Shown: piece by piece, positions 50,452 to 58,323 of the stretch
How the letters are laid out: every line of letters begins with the position of its first letter
Numbering within the stretch: position 1 is the stretch's first letter
Source of the DNA: Rhodococcus sp. NBC_00297
GTDB taxonomy: Bacteria; Actinomycetota; Actinomycetes; Mycobacteriales; Mycobacteriaceae
Length of the DNA: 64,000 bases
Reading direction: 5' to 3'
Assembly (NCBI RefSeq): GCF_036173065.1
Contig: NZ_CP108041.1
Span: 3,661,001 to 3,725,000, forward strand
Notes under the pieces: model-generated
The model's database searches: none
Told to the model about the DNA's origin: nothing
What the model saw: the letters and a program-made list of their open reading frames with translations, nothing else
Made by a program: the position numbers and the translations under genes

Positions 50452-51429
50452 TCAGTTGGACGGTGCGGCGGGAGGGGTCCCGCCGCCCATGGGAGGTTGT
50501 CCGCCGCCGGGCCCGCCCCCGGCGGGTGCTGCGCCGGCGGCGGGTTCGGTGGTGGTGTCGACGGCAACGGCCAGTGATCCGACGTAGCCGGAGGTGGGGT
50601 CGCCGGTGAAGGTGCCCATCTCGAGGTCGTGGCCGTCGCCGAACACGTTGTCGTTGTCGAGACTGCCGATCTGGGTGAGGTTCTCGGTCGACCCGGCGTA
50701 GGTGTCCAGCTGGTAGACGGCGTCGAGCATGTCCCGGGGGAAGGCGACCTGGGAGGTGGCTATCGCGTTGTCGGCGGTGGTGGCGGAGGCGACGTCCGGG
50801 TAGACCTCGAAGTGGATGTGCGTCCAGCGGCCGGAGTAGCAGGCCGGGACGATGGTCGTGAAGGTCACGACGCCGGCGGCATCGGCGACCTGGACGCCGC
50901 GCAGATATGTTTCGTCCTCGATGCCGTCGGAGTACATCGAGTACTTGCCGGCTGCGTCGCAGTGCCACAGGTAGACGGCGGCGCCGGTGAAGGGGTTGTT
51001 GTCGTTCGCGAGGTCGGTGACGGTGAAGATCATCGACAACGGGACTCCGGCGGCGACGGTGCCGCCGTCCAGGCTCGAGGTGACGTCGGCGCGGACGATT
51101 CCCGATTCCTCGAGGACGTTGACGCCGTTGCTTCCGTCGGCCGGGTAGGGGCCGTTGGTCTCGTCGGGGATCTCGTTCGTGGCGACTGCGGCGGTGGCGA
51201 CAGCGGTGGCGGTCGTGGTGCTCACGGTGTCGGACGACCCCGAGCACGCGGCCAGGGCCAGTGCTCCGGCTCCGGCGCCGACGACGCTGAGGACTCGGCG
51301 GCGGGTGACGAGAGTGGCGATGTCGAAACCGACTCCCTGATCGACGACGTCCTCGTCGGGCCGGGGGAGTGGGCGCCCGGCGTAGGTGGGCCCGTCGGGT
51401 GTGGGCGTGGGTTCGGGAACGGCGCTCAT
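50452..51429 (-). CDS. Tat-exported lipoprotein intradiol-dioxygenase-like enzyme
   Basis: 325 residues; ATG 51429 after GAGGAG. Twin-Arg signal in the middle of a long N-terminus: TRRRVLSVVGAGAGALALAAC (residues about 42-62), with lipobox Cys. The intradiol-ring-cleavage fold: VYLWHCDAAGKYSMYSDG (first Tyr ligand region, about 150), then TFTTIVPACYSGRWTHIHFEV (Tyr, His-x-His ligands of Fe(III)). Family members cleave catechols; extracytoplasmic ones are poorly known. The C-terminus is a Gly/Pro-rich tail. First gene before tatA-tatC-tatB: a substrate encoded with its own translocase. Confidence 0.85.
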   Translation of the reverse strand: MSAVPEPTPTPDGPTYAGRPLPRPDEDVVDQGVGFDIATLVTRRRVLSVVGAGAGALALAACSGSSDTVSTTTATAVATAAVATNEIPDETNGPYPADGSNGVNVLEESGIVRADVTSSLDGGTVAAGVPLSMIFTVTDLANDNNPFTGAAVYLWHCDAAGKYSMYSDGIEDETYLRGVQVADAAGVVTFTTIVPACYSGRWTHIHFEVYPDVASATTADNAIATSQVAFPRDMLDAVYQLDTYAGSTENLTQIGSLDNDNVFGDGHDLEMGTFTGDPTSGYVGSLAVAVDTTTEPAAGAAPAGGGPGGGQPPMGGGTPPAAPSN

Positions 51430-51590
51430 TGCTGTAGCTCCTCGGTTGTCGCGGTGTGCGTTTCGGTGTGGAGTCGATACTTCGTGAGGTTCCGGGGAGC
51501 GGCCTGCACGCCAGCTGTGAGGCACCCGGGAGCGTGTGTGGTCCGGCCACCACTTGACCTTCACCTCGGGGCAGGGCTGATTCTCGACGC

Positions 51591-51926
51591 ATGACCACCA
51601 CAGATGCTCCCGACGTCGTTCTCCGCTACCTCGATGCCGCCGACCGCGACGACAGCGACTCACTCACGTCATGCTTTGCTCCGGACGGAACTGTGACGGA
51701 CGAAGGCCACACCTACCGGGGCCGCGACGAGATCCGCGCGTGGCGTGAGACCGTGGCCGGCCGCTACACCTACACCACGACTGTGACGGGGTCCGAGCTC
51801 GTCGATGCGAGGAATCATCGAGTCTCGGTTCGTATCGGCGGGAACTTCCCCGGTGGGGTGGCCGACCTCGTCTACCGATTCGAGCTCGCCGACGGCGTGA
51901 TCGCACGGTTGACCATCGGTGGATGA
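51591..51926 (+). CDS. SnoaL/NTF2-like small protein
   Basis: 111 residues. The cone-shaped alpha/beta barrel is recognised from VVLRYLDAADRDDSDSLTSCFAPDGTVTDEGHTYRGRDEIRAWRE and the strands VSVRIGGNFPGGVADLVYRFELADGVIARLTIGG. Members are isomerases, hydratases or of unknown activity. ATG 51591. The MerR gene starts 12 bases after its stop, so the two are an operon. Confidence 0.8.
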   Translation: MTTTDAPDVVLRYLDAADRDDSDSLTSCFAPDGTVTDEGHTYRGRDEIRAWRETVAGRYTYTTTVTGSELVDARNHRVSVRIGGNFPGGVADLVYRFELADGVIARLTIGG

Positions 51927-51938
51927 GAGACTGGGTCC

Positions 51939-52751
51939 GTGGCGGCGCGGGTGACCATCGGCGAGTTCTCGACGATGACGAGACTGACGCGAAAAGCGTT
52001 GCGGCTCTATCACGATGCTGGCCTCCTGGAACCGGTCGACGTCGATCCGTCGAGCGGGTACCGCTATTACGACGTCTCCCAGGTCGCGAGTGCACAAGTG
52101 ATCAAGCGACTGCGCGACCTCGACATGCCGCTTCCTGATGTGCGGTCCTACGTCACCGCCGAGAACGACAGTGTTCGGCGCAGTGTGCTCACGCAGCACC
52201 TCGATCGCCTGGAGTCGGAATTGCGGCGGACGCACGACGCGGTGTCATCTCTCCGCGCACTGGTGAACGAGTCGACGACGTCGCCGTCGATCGAGATGCG
52301 GACCGACCCCCCGATCGTCGCCGTGGCCGTCAGCGGCACCGTGACGCTGTCCGGCGTCGCGGACTGGTGGAATACCGCGCACCACACCCTGATCGAGCGC
52401 CTTCGTAGTGCTGGAATCGAGGCTGTCGGGCTGCTCGGGGCCGACTTCGACAAGGAACTGTTCGCGGACGAGACGGGCTCCGCATCATTGTGGTACCCCG
52501 TCGACGCGGCGCGTGCCGCTCGGTGCGCTCTCGACGTGGTGACTGTTGCCGGAGGCCACTTCGCCGTGGCGCTGCACGACGGTCCGGACGCCCGGATCGA
52601 CGAGACGTACTCTGCGCTCGGCACCCATGTCGCAGAGCACGGCATCGGACGAGAAGGACCCGTGCGTGAGCGCTATCCGCGAGGCGTCGTCTTCGAGGGT
52701 GAACTGGTGACGGAGATCGGCTGGCCGGTCCGGGACCTCACCGCGCTGTGA
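51939..52751 (+). CDS. MerR-family regulator with GyrI-like effector domain
   Basis: 270 residues, GTG 51939. HTH: TIGEFSTMTRLTRKALRLYHDAGLLEPVDVDPSSGYRYYDVSQVASAQVIKRLRDLDMPL (about residues 6-66). Coiled coil about 80-115. The C-terminal half (IVAVAVSGTVTLSGVADWWNTAHHTLIERL, LWYPVDAARA, GGHFAVALHDGPDARIDETYSALGTHVAEHG, RYPRGV) is the GyrI-like/SOUL drug-binding fold, as in BmrR and TipA-type proteins. Ligand likely a lipophilic molecule. Confidence 0.85.
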   Translation: MAARVTIGEFSTMTRLTRKALRLYHDAGLLEPVDVDPSSGYRYYDVSQVASAQVIKRLRDLDMPLPDVRSYVTAENDSVRRSVLTQHLDRLESELRRTHDAVSSLRALVNESTTSPSIEMRTDPPIVAVAVSGTVTLSGVADWWNTAHHTLIERLRSAGIEAVGLLGADFDKELFADETGSASLWYPVDAARAARCALDVVTVAGGHFAVALHDGPDARIDETYSALGTHVAEHGIGREGPVRERYPRGVVFEGELVTEIGWPVRDLTAL

Positions 52752-52760
52752 CCGCGACCG

Positions 52761-52931
52761 TCAGGGTCCGGTTGCGCGCGTTGCGTGATGATGATTGTGA
52801 GTGGTGGTGATGACCACGCTACGGAACGTAGAGGGCGAGGACGTGTGGCCGACATTCACCGCGGACACCTGGAAATCGGTCCAGATGCGCAGCGCCGCAG
52901 CGACGACGAAGACGAGTGCTGCCGCGATCAC
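52761..52931 (-). CDS. Small membrane peptide, 56 aa
   Basis: GTG 52931 overlaps the stop of the upstream gene (GTGA). The product has one hydrophobic helix, MIAAALVFVVAAALRIW, then a polar tail with His residues (TTHNHHH). The overlap is the chief support. Function unknown. Convergent with the MerR gene 3' end. Confidence 0.4.
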   Translation of the reverse strand: MIAAALVFVVAAALRIWTDFQVSAVNVGHTSSPSTFRSVVITTTHNHHHATRATGP

Positions 52932-53263
52932 GAGGTCACCCGACCCTCGACGGCCGAATTGTGGCGGCGTGTGATGACGACGTGGGGAAGAAAGTAGCCG
53001 ATCGTCAGCACTGCCGCGCTCAGCGCGATGGGTCCCGCGAACGAGTGTGGCCACAACGCCGGTCCGAGGTAGAAGCTGCCGAGCATCAGCGCGAAGACGC
53101 CGAACGCGCGAAGCAGGCGAATTCTCGTCGTGATCCGAGTCGCGGTGTTCTCATGTGTGAGCGACAGAACGACTCGCGGGTTCTCCCGAGCCGTGACCTC
53201 GGCACCCACTGCAGCAAGAGCGCTGCCGATGACGACGAGCGCGACGGCCGGGATCACGGTCAT
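52928..53263 (-). CDS. Membrane protein, 111 aa
   Basis: 111 residues with three hydrophobic segments: VIPAVALVVIGSALAAVGAEV, LRAFGVFALMLGSFYLGPALW, and FAGPIALSAAVLTIGYFLPHVVI. ATG 53263, with an AGGAG-like sequence upstream. No family recognised. Followed by the overlapping mini-gene. Confidence 0.6.
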   Translation of the reverse strand: MTVIPAVALVVIGSALAAVGAEVTARENPRVVLSLTHENTATRITTRIRLLRAFGVFALMLGSFYLGPALWPHSFAGPIALSAAVLTIGYFLPHVVITRRHNSAVEGRVTS

Positions 53264-53322
53264 CTGCTTCTCCTCACGTGGCGGATCTCCTCAGCGTACC
53301 GATCGGTTCGTACGGCGGCTCC

Positions 53323-53730
53323 TCATGGCCCGTCTGTGGGCGGACGCCGCGCGGCGTCCACCAACAGCGATGCCTCGCGTAGCCCCAGCCCGGGGTGCGT
53401 CTCCCTCAGTGCTTTCACTGCCATCACTCTGGACGGCGCCGACGCCACGGCAGTATCGACGTCGGCACGCGGAACCTCGGCTGGATCGAGGGCAGGCGTT
53501 CGCCTCGTCGACCGGGCGCTGCCACCGAGGAACCACGCCCTGACGAAAGCCGTACCGGCGTAGGCGACGAGGACGACGCACGCTGCTGCTTTCGCGACAT
53601 GCCACCACGACGGCGCCGAGACGAGCTCGGAGACCGCGTCGGGGAGGACGAGCGCGGCGAAGAACACCAGGAAGAACGTCGTGCCCGCTTTCTCCACAGC
53701 AGGTCGTTCGAACCACGGGCGATCTGTCAT
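53323..53730 (-). CDS. Membrane protein with ribosomal L7/L12 C-terminal-like domain
   Basis: 135 residues from ATG 53730. Two hydrophobic segments (TTFFLVFFAALVLPDAVSEL, VAKAAACVVLVAYAGTAFVRAWF; about residues 17-65) precede a cytosolic tail whose end, RVMAVKALRETHPGLGLREASLLVDAA (about 102-128), matches the ribosomal protein L7/L12 C-terminal pattern K-x-x-V-I-K-x-x-R-x-x-x-x-L-G-L-K-E-A-K-x-x-V. Similar fusions occur in actinobacteria without known function. ATG 53730; a further ATG at 53748 is possible. Confidence 0.6.
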   Translation of the reverse strand: MTDRPWFERPAVEKAGTTFFLVFFAALVLPDAVSELVSAPSWWHVAKAAACVVLVAYAGTAFVRAWFLGGSARSTRRTPALDPAEVPRADVDTAVASAPSRVMAVKALRETHPGLGLREASLLVDAARRPPTDGP

Positions 53731-53752
53731 ACGTCCACCATCACACACGGCA

Positions 53753-54736
53753 TCAGGTTCGCGCGGCGGGTACGAGCCTCGGAACCAGTCGCACGTAGAC
53801 CACCATGCCGAGCAGCTCGACCAGTGTCTGTGTCACCACCACGACGGCAGCGAGGTCGAGTGCCGGCGGAAGGGCGAGGGCAAGGGGGAGAACGACGAGA
53901 GAGTTACGAGTCGCACCCGAGAAGACGAGTGCCCGTGTCGACGGCACGTCCTGACCGAACACCCGACCCACGCCGATGCCGGTCGGCGCCATGACCACGA
54001 GAAACGCGACGAAGACGAGGGCCGCGACGATGAGTCGGTCGAACTCGCCTCGGACCGAATCGATCTGCGACGCGACGACCACCGCGAGCGTCGCCATCAT
54101 GAGGGGAACCATCGCGGCGGCCATCACGTCCATCAGCTGCAGGCCGACCCGATGCCGTCGGGCGAGTGCTTGCGTCAGTGCGGCCACCGTCAGAGGGACG
54201 ACGATGAGCAGGACGAAGGCCTCCACGAACGGTGCCACGTCGATGACGGCCACCGTCTCGGATCCGGCGAACACCCACAGCCAGAGGGGAAGCAAGGCGA
54301 CCTGCAGCAGCATCAGCAAGGGAGCGGCAGCGAGAAGCCGCGTCGACGCGGCACCCGCGAGCCCACTGAACACGATGACATAGTCGATACACGGAGCCAG
54401 CAGGACGAGCACGATGCCCACGAGTACCGCCCTCTCGTCCGCGACGACCCGCGTGAGGGCGAGGACGACCACCGGGACCACCACGAAGTTGAGGACAGCG
54501 ACGGCTGCGAGGAAGCGGACATCGCGGAGGGATCGACCGATCTCCGCGAACGGGACTGCCAGGAACGTCGCGTAGAGCAGGGCGACGAGTACCGGATCGA
54601 TGGCGTGTTCGAAGGCTGGGGCGGTCTGCGGGAAGGTCAGCCCGACAACGGCTCCGACGGCCAGTGCCGCGAGATACAGGCCGATCTGGTGCCTGTCCCA
54701 CCACTGTGCGGCGGGGCTGTTCGCCCAGTCGGTCAT
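53753..54736 (-). CDS. Arsenite/bile-acid:sodium symporter-type permease
   Basis: 327 residues, ten hydrophobic helices. Features of the BASS/ACR3 superfamily: FPQTAPAFEHAIDPVLVALLYATFLAVPF, a Cys in VLVLLAPCIDYVIVFSGLAGA (about residue 130; ACR3 has a Cys essential for As(III) at a similar position), and VFGQDVPSTRALVFSGATRNSLVVLPLALALP with the crossing-helix GATRNS. Assignment to arsenic efflux is supported by the divergent ArsR-type gene but not proven. Start ATG 54736. Confidence 0.75.
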   Translation of the reverse strand: MTDWANSPAAQWWDRHQIGLYLAALAVGAVVGLTFPQTAPAFEHAIDPVLVALLYATFLAVPFAEIGRSLRDVRFLAAVAVLNFVVVPVVVLALTRVVADERAVLVGIVLVLLAPCIDYVIVFSGLAGAASTRLLAAAPLLMLLQVALLPLWLWVFAGSETVAVIDVAPFVEAFVLLIVVPLTVAALTQALARRHRVGLQLMDVMAAAMVPLMMATLAVVVASQIDSVRGEFDRLIVAALVFVAFLVVMAPTGIGVGRVFGQDVPSTRALVFSGATRNSLVVLPLALALPPALDLAAVVVVTQTLVELLGMVVYVRLVPRLVPAART

Positions 54737-54806
54737 GCGTCGACACTAAGCGAGGGAATCACTGATCAGCAATCCATGAATTCAGAATAAGCTGTACTGT
54801 GTCGCC

Positions 54807-55136
54807 ATGGACGTTCTCACCCCGGTGGCCGCACTGGCTCGTTTCGGCCAGGCTCTGTCCGACGAGACTCGGACACGCGTGTTGCTCGCGCTTCGTGACG
54901 GACCCCGGTATCCCGCTGAGTTGGCGGACGAACTCGAGGTGAGTCGACAGAAGCTGTCCAACCACCTCGCCTGCCTTCGTGGCTGCGGTCTCGTCGTCGC
55001 GGTGCCGGACGGACGGCGATCACGGTACGAATTGGCGGACGCCACCGTCGGCGCGGCGCTGGGAGAATTGATGACCGTGGTTCTCGCAGTGGACCCCTCG
55101 CTGTGCGCCGCCAGCGCCGAGGACGGGTGTTGCTGA
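54807..55136 (+). CDS. ArsR/SmtB-family metal-sensing repressor
   Basis: 109 residues from ATG 54807. Winged HTH: AALARFGQALSDETRTRVLLALRDGPRYPAELADELEVSRQKLSNHLACLRGCGLVVAVPDGRRSRYELAD (about residues 7-80). The Cys at LACLRGCG and the C-terminal CC (ending EDGCC), with Cys in LCAA, suit thiol sensing as in CmtR-type (Cd/Pb) sensors. TGATG overlap with the next gene (55134-55136). It is divergent from the permease gene and likely controls both arms. Confidence 0.85.
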   Translation: MDVLTPVAALARFGQALSDETRTRVLLALRDGPRYPAELADELEVSRQKLSNHLACLRGCGLVVAVPDGRRSRYELADATVGAALGELMTVVLAVDPSLCAASAEDGCC

Positions 55137-55660
55137 TGGACACGAACGCCGACACGCTGTCGCGACGGCAGGTGGTGACTCGACGCGTCCGGTGGCTCGT
55201 CGCGGCCACCATCGCCTACAACATCGTGGAAGCCGCTGTGGCCGTCACAGAGGGTGTCCGGGTCTCGTCGACCGCGCTCATCGGGTTCGGGTTGGACTCC
55301 GTCATCGAGGTGTCCTCGGCCGCGGCGGTGGCATGGCAGTTCTCGGCGCGCGACCCCCGTGCGCGCGAGGCGATCACGCTCAGGGTCATCGCCTTCTCCT
55401 TCTTCGCGCTCGCGGCCTATGTCGCGGTCGACGCGGTGGCATCGTTGCTGGGTTCGCGTGACCCCGAACCGTCGACGGTCGGAATCGTGGTCACGGCGGT
55501 GAGCGTCGTGGTCATGCCGATGCTGTCGTGGGCCCAGCGACGAGCCGGTCGCGAACTCGGTTCTGCCACGGCGGTGGCCGATTCGAAGCAGACCCTTCTG
55601 TGCACGTACCTGTCGGCCGTCGTCCTCGTCGGGCTGGCGCTGCATGCGACTCTCGGATGA
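55136..55660 (+). pseudogene. Cation transporter (CDF-type), interrupted by in-frame TGA
   Basis: From ATG 55136 the frame gives 174 residues with hydrophobic helices: WLVAATIAYNIVEAAVAVTEG, TALIGFGLDSVIEVSSAAAVAW, LRVIAFSFFALAAYVAVDA, VGIVVTAVSVVVMPML. DSKQTLLCTYLSAVVLVGLALHATLG then meets TGA (55658-55660). The same frame continues without any other stop as SWADPVAALVISVLAVREGR, NAWRGDVCC and on to a stop at 55784-55786. WADPVAAL...EGRNAWRG is the conserved end of these transporters, and a Trp (TGG) is expected where TGA stands. So the gene is nonsense-truncated near its end, or read through. Normal role: metal efflux under the adjacent ArsR regulator. Confidence 0.7.
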
Positions 55661-55852
55661 TCGTGGGCCGATCCCGTTGCTGCTCTTGTCATCTCGGTTC
55701 TTGCGGTGCGTGAGGGCAGAAATGCATGGAGGGGCGACGTCTGCTGCGAGTCACCGCGGTCGGGGTGTGGCGCAGCCACCAGCAGATGACCGCCACCACC
55801 CCCTCGAGGTCGACGCAGTCCACCATCCTTCCGGCCCGATCGGACCTTCCGG

Positions 55853-56821
55853 TCAGGCCGGGAGGTGCGCCCGATCGCGTGAGGTGAAGTGGCGGCGGTA
55901 CTCCGACGGCGTGGTCGAGAAGGAGACGGCGAAGCGTTGACGAAACGTCACCGGGCTACCGAATCCGCACGCGGACGCCACGGCGTCGATGGACCAGTCC
56001 GTCGTCTCGAGCAGCCGCCGGCTCTCGTCGAGCCGACGTTCGAGAACCCACCGCGCGGGCGTCGCGCCCGTCGAGCGCGCAAAGTGACGAACGAAGCTGC
56101 GGCGGCTCATGCGCGCATGATCGGCCAGGCGGTCGATCGACATCTCCGCGTCGAGATGGCCGAGGATCCACTCCTGGACATCGGCGATGGTCGTGTCGGC
56201 GGCAGGTTCGCCGAGAGGCCGTTCGATGTACTGCGCCTGCCCACCCTCGCGGTGCGGTGCGATCACCAGCTGCCGCGCGACCCGAGTGGCGGCGGCGGCG
56301 CCCAGATGTTTTCGGACGAGGTGCAGACACGCGTCGATCGAGGAGACGGTTCCTGCCGAGGTGACGACGTCGCCGTGATCGATGTAGAGAACGGACGGGT
56401 CCACGGTGCTGCCGTCGCTGCGCTCCGCGAGGTCGGCGAGTGCAGCCCAGTGCGTCACGACGGAGCGTCCTTCCAGGAGGCCCGCATCGGCCACGGCGAA
56501 GGCGCCCAGACACAGGCCGACGATCACGGCGCCGCGCGAGTGTGCCTCGCGGACAGCGTGTCCGACGGTGTCGCCGAGACGCGGGAGCGACGTGTGCCAG
56601 GACGGCACGATCACGATGTCGGCCGTGGTGGTGACATCTGGACCCACCACGTCACCGAGCACGTATCCCTCGGAGGTCCTGATGCTGCCGGGCGAGTCCG
56701 ACCACAGCGTCGTCTCCCAGTCGGATGCCAGACCCAGCCGCTGCACCTCGCCGAACACCATGAGCGGGGCGGCGAGGTGGAACATGGTGACGTCGTCGAA
56801 CGCGTAGATCGCGATACGCAC
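55853..56821 (-). CDS. GlxA-type AraC regulator (DJ-1/PfpI domain plus AraC HTH)
   Basis: 322 residues, GTG 56821 after GGAGGAG. The N-terminal DJ-1/PfpI-like domain (about 1-185): IAIYAFDDVTMFHLAAPLMVFGEVQRL, IVIVPSWH, VGLCLGAFAVADAGLLEGRSVVTHWA. The C-terminal AraC HTH (about 215-315): TIADVQEWILGHLDAEMSIDRLADHARMSRRSFVRHFARSTGATPARWVLERRLDESRRLLE. Such proteins regulate neighbouring catabolic or amide-metabolism genes. Divergent from the isochorismatase-like gene, the likely target. Confidence 0.85.
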   Translation of the reverse strand: MRIAIYAFDDVTMFHLAAPLMVFGEVQRLGLASDWETTLWSDSPGSIRTSEGYVLGDVVGPDVTTTADIVIVPSWHTSLPRLGDTVGHAVREAHSRGAVIVGLCLGAFAVADAGLLEGRSVVTHWAALADLAERSDGSTVDPSVLYIDHGDVVTSAGTVSSIDACLHLVRKHLGAAAATRVARQLVIAPHREGGQAQYIERPLGEPAADTTIADVQEWILGHLDAEMSIDRLADHARMSRRSFVRHFARSTGATPARWVLERRLDESRRLLETTDWSIDAVASACGFGSPVTFRQRFAVSFSTTPSEYRRHFTSRDRAHLPA

Positions 56822-56975
56822 GGGTGACTCCTCCGATACAGAACTCGAGTTGGCTCGAATCCATCGTAAGCGTGCATACGTGCCACTGTTCTGCGACCGG
56901 AGGCGGGAGAACACTGAGGTGGTGGGTCGGCTCGGTCGGGCAGACCACGTCACACACCGTCAGGAAAGAGGAGAC

Positions 56976-57608
56976 ATGACACCACGCCGGGCACTGATCG
57001 TCGTCGATGTGCAGCAGGAGTACTTCTCGGGGCCCCTCGAGATCGCCTACCCGCCTCGCGCCGAGTCGCTCACCAACATCGTGTCGGCCATCGAAACGGC
57101 CGTCAACGCAGGAATTCCCGTCATCGCGGTACAGCACAGCATGCCCGAGGGTGCACCGGTCTTCGCCCCGGGCACCGACGGCTACGCCCTGCACCAGGAC
57201 ATCGAGTCGGCGCTGCCTGCGGGCGTCACACGCGTGCAGAAGCAGTACGGCAGCGTCTTCGCGGGAACGGACGTGGCCGAACAGCTTCGGGCCCGAGACG
57301 TCGACACGATCACGATCGTCGGCTTCATGACCAACAACTGTGACCTCGCGACTGCCGTCGAGGCCGAAGGTCTCGGCTTCGCGGCAGAGATCCTGTCGGA
57401 CGCGTCCGGTGCGATCGACCTCTCCAACGCGGCGGGAACCGCGTCCGCGAAGGTCGTGCACACGACGCTCATGACGCTGCTGCACTCGAACTTCGCGGCG
57501 GTGGCCACGACGACCGCATGGTCCGACGCGGTGCGCGCAGAGACGCCGCTCGACAAGAGCAATCTCGTCGAGTCCGCGATGACCGGCCGTGACGCCGTGC
57601 GAGTCTGA
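56976..57608 (+). CDS. Isochorismatase-like cysteine hydrolase
   Basis: 210 residues, ATG 56976 with AGGAAAGAGGAG upstream. Triad of the family: Asp in LIVVDVQQEYF (about residue 12), Lys in RVQKQYGSVFAG (about 92), Cys in GFMTNNCDLATAVEAEGLG (about 124). Hydrolyses a C-N or similar bond (nicotinamidase or isochorismatase type); the substrate is not determined. First of a three-gene set with the RibD-like and BTAD genes, all on the forward strand. Divergent from the GlxA-type regulator. Confidence 0.85.
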   Translation: MTPRRALIVVDVQQEYFSGPLEIAYPPRAESLTNIVSAIETAVNAGIPVIAVQHSMPEGAPVFAPGTDGYALHQDIESALPAGVTRVQKQYGSVFAGTDVAEQLRARDVDTITIVGFMTNNCDLATAVEAEGLGFAAEILSDASGAIDLSNAAGTASAKVVHTTLMTLLHSNFAAVATTTAWSDAVRAETPLDKSNLVESAMTGRDAVRV

Positions 57609-57641
57609 TCACCGACCACCTTCCTCGAGTCGGGAGCAGAC

Positions 57642-58292
57642 ATGACGCAGTTGTCGAGAGTGCAGAACTTCACCGTGTCCCGCGACGGGGTGGCCGCCGG
57701 CGTCGAGCAGAGCCTCGAGAACCCGTTCGGCCTGGACCATCGTGAGCTCATGTCGTGGTATCTCGGCACCGCGAGCATGCCGGGACGCCCCGGATCCGGC
57801 GGTACGCGCGGCCTCGACGACTACTTCGCTCGGGACTTCGCCAACAACATCGGTGCCGAGATCATGGGGCGCAACAAGTTCGGCCCACAACGCGGACCGT
57901 GGACCGATCACGAATGGCAGGGATGGTGGGGTGACGAGCCGCCGTTCCACACGCCGGTCTTCGTGATGACGCATCATGTGCGGCCGTCCCTCACCCTGTC
58001 CGACACCACGTTCCATTTCGTCGATGCCGGCCCGTCCGATGTCCTGACGCAGGCGAAGGCTGCGGCGAACGGTCGAGACGTCCGGATCGGTGGCGGTGTC
58101 ACCACGGTCCGGGAGTTCCTCGACGCCGACCTCCTCGACACGCTGCACGTCGCGGTCGCACCCGTCGATCTCGGACCGGGCCTGGCGCTGTGGGAGTCCC
58201 CGGACGATCTGAACGATCGCTTCGAGCACGAGGTCGTTCCCAGCGCGAGCGGTGTCGTGCACCATCTGTTCTGGAGGCGCCATCAGACGTAG
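57642..58292 (+). CDS. RibD/dihydrofolate-reductase-fold protein
   Basis: 216 residues. Features: VQNFTVSRDGVAAGVEQSLENPFG, EIMGRNKFGP (G-R-x-x-F/Y), TPVFVMTHHVRPSL, DVRIGGGVTTVREFLDADLLDTLHVAVAPVDLGPGLALWE (C-terminal RibD signature GGxxxxxxxLxxxLxDElxxxxxPvxlGxG). These are NADPH-dependent reductases of unknown substrate. It follows the hydrolase by 33 bases, likely co-transcribed. Confidence 0.8.
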   Translation: MTQLSRVQNFTVSRDGVAAGVEQSLENPFGLDHRELMSWYLGTASMPGRPGSGGTRGLDDYFARDFANNIGAEIMGRNKFGPQRGPWTDHEWQGWWGDEPPFHTPVFVMTHHVRPSLTLSDTTFHFVDAGPSDVLTQAKAAANGRDVRIGGGVTTVREFLDADLLDTLHVAVAPVDLGPGLALWESPDDLNDRFEHEVVPSASGVVHHLFWRRHQT

Positions 58293-58323
58293 GGTTCCCG
58301 CCGACCCGGGATAACTTACAACT

